From the NCBI GenBank assembly GCA_919902965.1, contig CAKKSJ010000159.1, positions 1 to 16,571 on the forward strand: a stretch of 16,571 nucleotides of DNA, written 5' to 3'. Numbering within the stretch: position 1 is the stretch's first letter; every line of letters begins with the position of its first letter. The translations under genes and the position numbers were made by a program. Shown here piece after piece: positions 14,945 through 16,571 of this stretch. The notes below the pieces were generated by a model. It saw nothing but the letters and a program-made list of their open reading frames with translations, ran no database searches and had not been told where the DNA came from. Source of the stretch: Burkholderiales bacterium. GTDB taxonomy: Bacteria > Pseudomonadota > Gammaproteobacteria > Burkholderiales > SG8-39.

Positions 14945-16060
14945 ATGCAACCCTTTGAACCGCAACAGCTTCCTATCGGCGATATCCAGTGGGATTCCCT
15001 GATCCCCTTGATCGGTAAGGCAACTCGCTCCCTGGCCTATTATGACGGGATCCTGTATGGGCTCGCCAATCCCGATGTTCTCCTTTCCCCTCTCGCGACC
15101 CAGGAAGCCGTTTTATCCTCAAAGATCGAAGGCACGCAGGCTACCTTGGGCGAGGTGCTGAAGTTCGAGGCCGGGGCGTCTCCGGTTGAGGAATCCCGTG
15201 TCCGGGATATCGAAGAAATCATGAATTATCGGCGCGCCATGCGTCGGGCCGAAGAGGAATTGAAAACCCGCCCCTTTTCTTTGAATCTCTTGAAAGAACT
15301 CCATGCTGTGCTCCTGGACGGTGTCCGTGGAAAATTCAAGGCCAGGGGACAATTCCGTGTCACACAGAACTGGATCGGAATTCCAGGGACGCCCATCGAG
15401 GAGGCGCAATTTGTTCCTCCCGATCCCACGAAGATGATCGAACACCTTTATGCTTGGGAAAAGTACTATCACTTCGATCGTCCCGATCCGCTCGTGCAAT
15501 TGGCGATCGTTCACGCCCAGTTTGAATTGATTCACCCGTTTCTTGACGGCAATGGTCGCTTAGGCCGTATGATTGTTCCTCTTTTTCTCTTTGAAAGAAA
15601 ACTGATTTCCAGTCCGGTATTCTACATCTCTGCGTATCTTGAAAGCCACAGAGAAGAATATGTGGCTGCTCTCCGGTCGTTGAATGGGAAGACACCGGCC
15701 GCCTGGGAACGGTGGATCGGATTCTTCCTTGGCGCAATGGACGAACAATCCAGGGAAAATACCAGGAAGGCACGGGCTATCATCGATCTGTACAGCCGCT
15801 TGAAGGGCAGGATCATCGACCTGACCCACTCTCAATATGCCGTGCCGCTTCTGGATTGTTTATTCGATCAGCCGGTCTTTACAAGTTCCCAATTTGACGA
15901 TCGTCCTGGGATGCCCAGCAAGCCGATGATCATGAATATGCTTGGGCGTCTGAAAAGCGCAGGGATCCTCAAGGTCGTGCGGGAGGGCAGCGGGCGCAGA
16001 CCGCAAATCCTGGCTTTGGTGGAACTCATCAATATTTGTGAAGGCGCTGAAATTATCTGA
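14945..16060 (+). CDS. fic: Fic-family protein AMP-transferase with N-terminal inhibitory helix and C-terminal winged helix
   Basis: The 371-residue protein carries the full Fic active-site loop HPFLDGNGRLGR at 197-208, with catalytic His197 and the Asp/Asn/Arg positions intact. Such enzymes usually transfer AMP to a Ser, Thr or Tyr of a target protein. SSKIEG at 58-63 matches the (S/T)xxxE(G/N) inhibitory motif, which places it in the class with the autoinhibitory helix in the same chain, N-terminal to the Fic core (Glu62 would block ATP positioning). The C-terminal ~90 residues (DRPGMPSKPMIMNMLGRLKS then AGILKVV) look like a winged helix, a common ending in this class. GGAG (14936-14939) is the ribosome site. 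It has its own promoter and operator and lies between two copies of the helicase start. The role may be phage-induced toxicity or self-regulation; the target is unknown. Confidence 0.93.
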   Translation: MQPFEPQQLPIGDIQWDSLIPLIGKATRSLAYYDGILYGLANPDVLLSPLATQEAVLSSKIEGTQATLGEVLKFEAGASPVEESRVRDIEEIMNYRRAMRRAEEELKTRPFSLNLLKELHAVLLDGVRGKFKARGQFRVTQNWIGIPGTPIEEAQFVPPDPTKMIEHLYAWEKYYHFDRPDPLVQLAIVHAQFELIHPFLDGNGRLGRMIVPLFLFERKLISSPVFYISAYLESHREEYVAALRSLNGKTPAAWERWIGFFLGAMDEQSRENTRKARAIIDLYSRLKGRIIDLTHSQYAVPLLDCLFDQPVFTSSQFDDRPGMPSKPMIMNMLGRLKSAGILKVVREGSGRRPQILALVELINICEGAEII

Positions 16061-16099
16061 TTTTCAGTGAAGTGATCATTCTCGGATCGGTGACAACGA

Positions 16100-16571
16100 A
16101 TGATTCATCGTTATTCCTCACGCCGCAGTCCCTTGAAGGATTTTCTGGCAACCCAACTGCAGGGCGCCTGCCGGTATGACCGGATCGCCGGGTTCTTCAG
16201 CTCCTCCCTCCTGGAGGTCGCGGGCGAGGCCCTGGAACGGATGGCGCCGGAAGGCGGCGAGACCTGCGTTCGGATGGTCTGCAACTCCTGCCTCAACCCC
16301 CTGGACGTTCAAACCGCCCGGGCGGCCAAGTGGGGGATGCACCGCGAATGGTGCGCTTCGCTCCCCGCCGAGATCGGCGCACCCATGAAGGCCAGGCTTC
16401 GGCGGCTTTACGATTTTCTCAGCAGCGGTCTTCTGAAGGTGAAGGTCCTCCCCGACGAGGCCTTCGGCCTGATCCACGGCAAGGCCGGCGTGATCACCCG
16501 GACGGACGGATCGCGGGTCTGCTTTATCGGCAGCGCCAACGAGTCCCGGACGGCCTGGGTCAGCAACTATG
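16100..16571 (+). CDS. PLD-nuclease/helicase-type protein of the shell cassette, N-terminal part (continues past window)
   Basis: Only the first 157 residues are present. A phospholipase-D-like domain is visible: IHGKAGVI at 125-132 carries the HxK pair (His126, Lys128), and FIGSANES at 142-149 is the downstream GSxN element. This is the expected N-terminus of the PLD-type helicases that accompany DUF499, DUF3780 and DUF1156 genes; the helicase motifs themselves would lie beyond the window, so that part is inferred from context. The start aligns exactly with scars 1 and 2. The 39 bases between fic and this ATG contain no good ribosome site (GTGACAACGA precedes the ATG), unlike the strong site left behind at 4654. 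This copy is probably the functional one, expressed from the fic promoter or a distant one. Confidence 0.82.
   Translation, partial: MIHRYSSRRSPLKDFLATQLQGACRYDRIAGFFSSSLLEVAGEALERMAPEGGETCVRMVCNSCLNPLDVQTARAAKWGMHREWCASLPAEIGAPMKARLRRLYDFLSSGLLKVKVLPDEAFGLIHGKAGVITRTDGSRVCFIGSANESRTAWVSNY

Noticed and set aside
4669..16102. Helicase repeats as phage or integrative-element attachment sites (attL/attR)
   Set aside because: No integrase gene is visible, copies differ in length (45 and 139 bp) and are only about 88 percent identical, unlike recent att core duplications; kept only as one possible mechanism.

Overview
The window is a layered anti-phage defence locus, with every convincing gene on the + strand. 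It looks bacterial: Shine-Dalgarno sites, 4-bp ATGA/GTGA gene overlaps and sigma70-like promoters are visible, and the genes are fairly GC-rich. The protein style would fit a Desulfobacterota-like (deltaproteobacterial) genome, but that is a weak impression. I see no tRNA, rRNA, CRISPR array, integrase or intact transposase.

Outer shell. Positions 1-4672 hold the C-terminal part of a DUF499 ATPase, a DUF3780 protein and a DUF1156 adenine/cytosine-N4 DNA methylase. At 16100 the fourth shell gene begins: a helicase-type protein with an N-terminal phospholipase-D-like nuclease domain, cut by the window end. This set matches the known helicase-methylase-ATPase (Hma-type) defence cassette. In a simple cassette the helicase would follow the methylase directly, and its original start codon still overlaps the methylase stop at 4669.

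Inserted cargo. About 11.4 kb separates the methylase from the intact helicase. In order it holds: (a) a GHKL/MORC-like ATPase fused to a PD-(D/E)xK nuclease, a C5-cytosine methyltransferase and a Vsr-type nick endonuclease (4878-8499); (b) a remnant of a UPF0175 antitoxin and a short sequence resembling IS200/RAYT-associated repeats (8551-8696); (c) a tight four-gene operon of SIR2 NADase-like protein, HerA translocase, AAA+ ATPase and an unknown 204-residue protein (8729-14050); (d) an intact antitoxin with a truncated RelE/HigB-like toxin (14249-14637); (e) a stub of a winged-helix protein behind operator-like repeats (14629-14717); (f) a Fic AMP-transferase with its own strong promoter and palindromic operator (14861-16060).

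Key structural observation. The 5' end of the shell helicase gene occurs three times, at 4669 (45 bp), 14714 (139 bp) and 16100 (intact to the window end). Homology in each copy starts exactly at the ATG and the upstream sequences are unrelated. Copies 2 and 3 differ at 17 of 139 positions, 12 of them synonymous, so they probably come from different functional alleles rather than from a fresh local duplication. I infer that the helicase start codon is a recurrent acquisition site where new defence modules arrived with donor helicase DNA, leaving 5' scars behind.

Function. The shell probably modifies host DNA (DUF1156) and attacks unmodified DNA (ATPase plus PLD-helicase). The cargo adds a second modification-based system and a probable NAD-depleting abortive-infection system. 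The most promising candidates for something undescribed are the four-gene SIR2-HerA-AAA-orf204 operon and the helicase-start acquisition hotspot.
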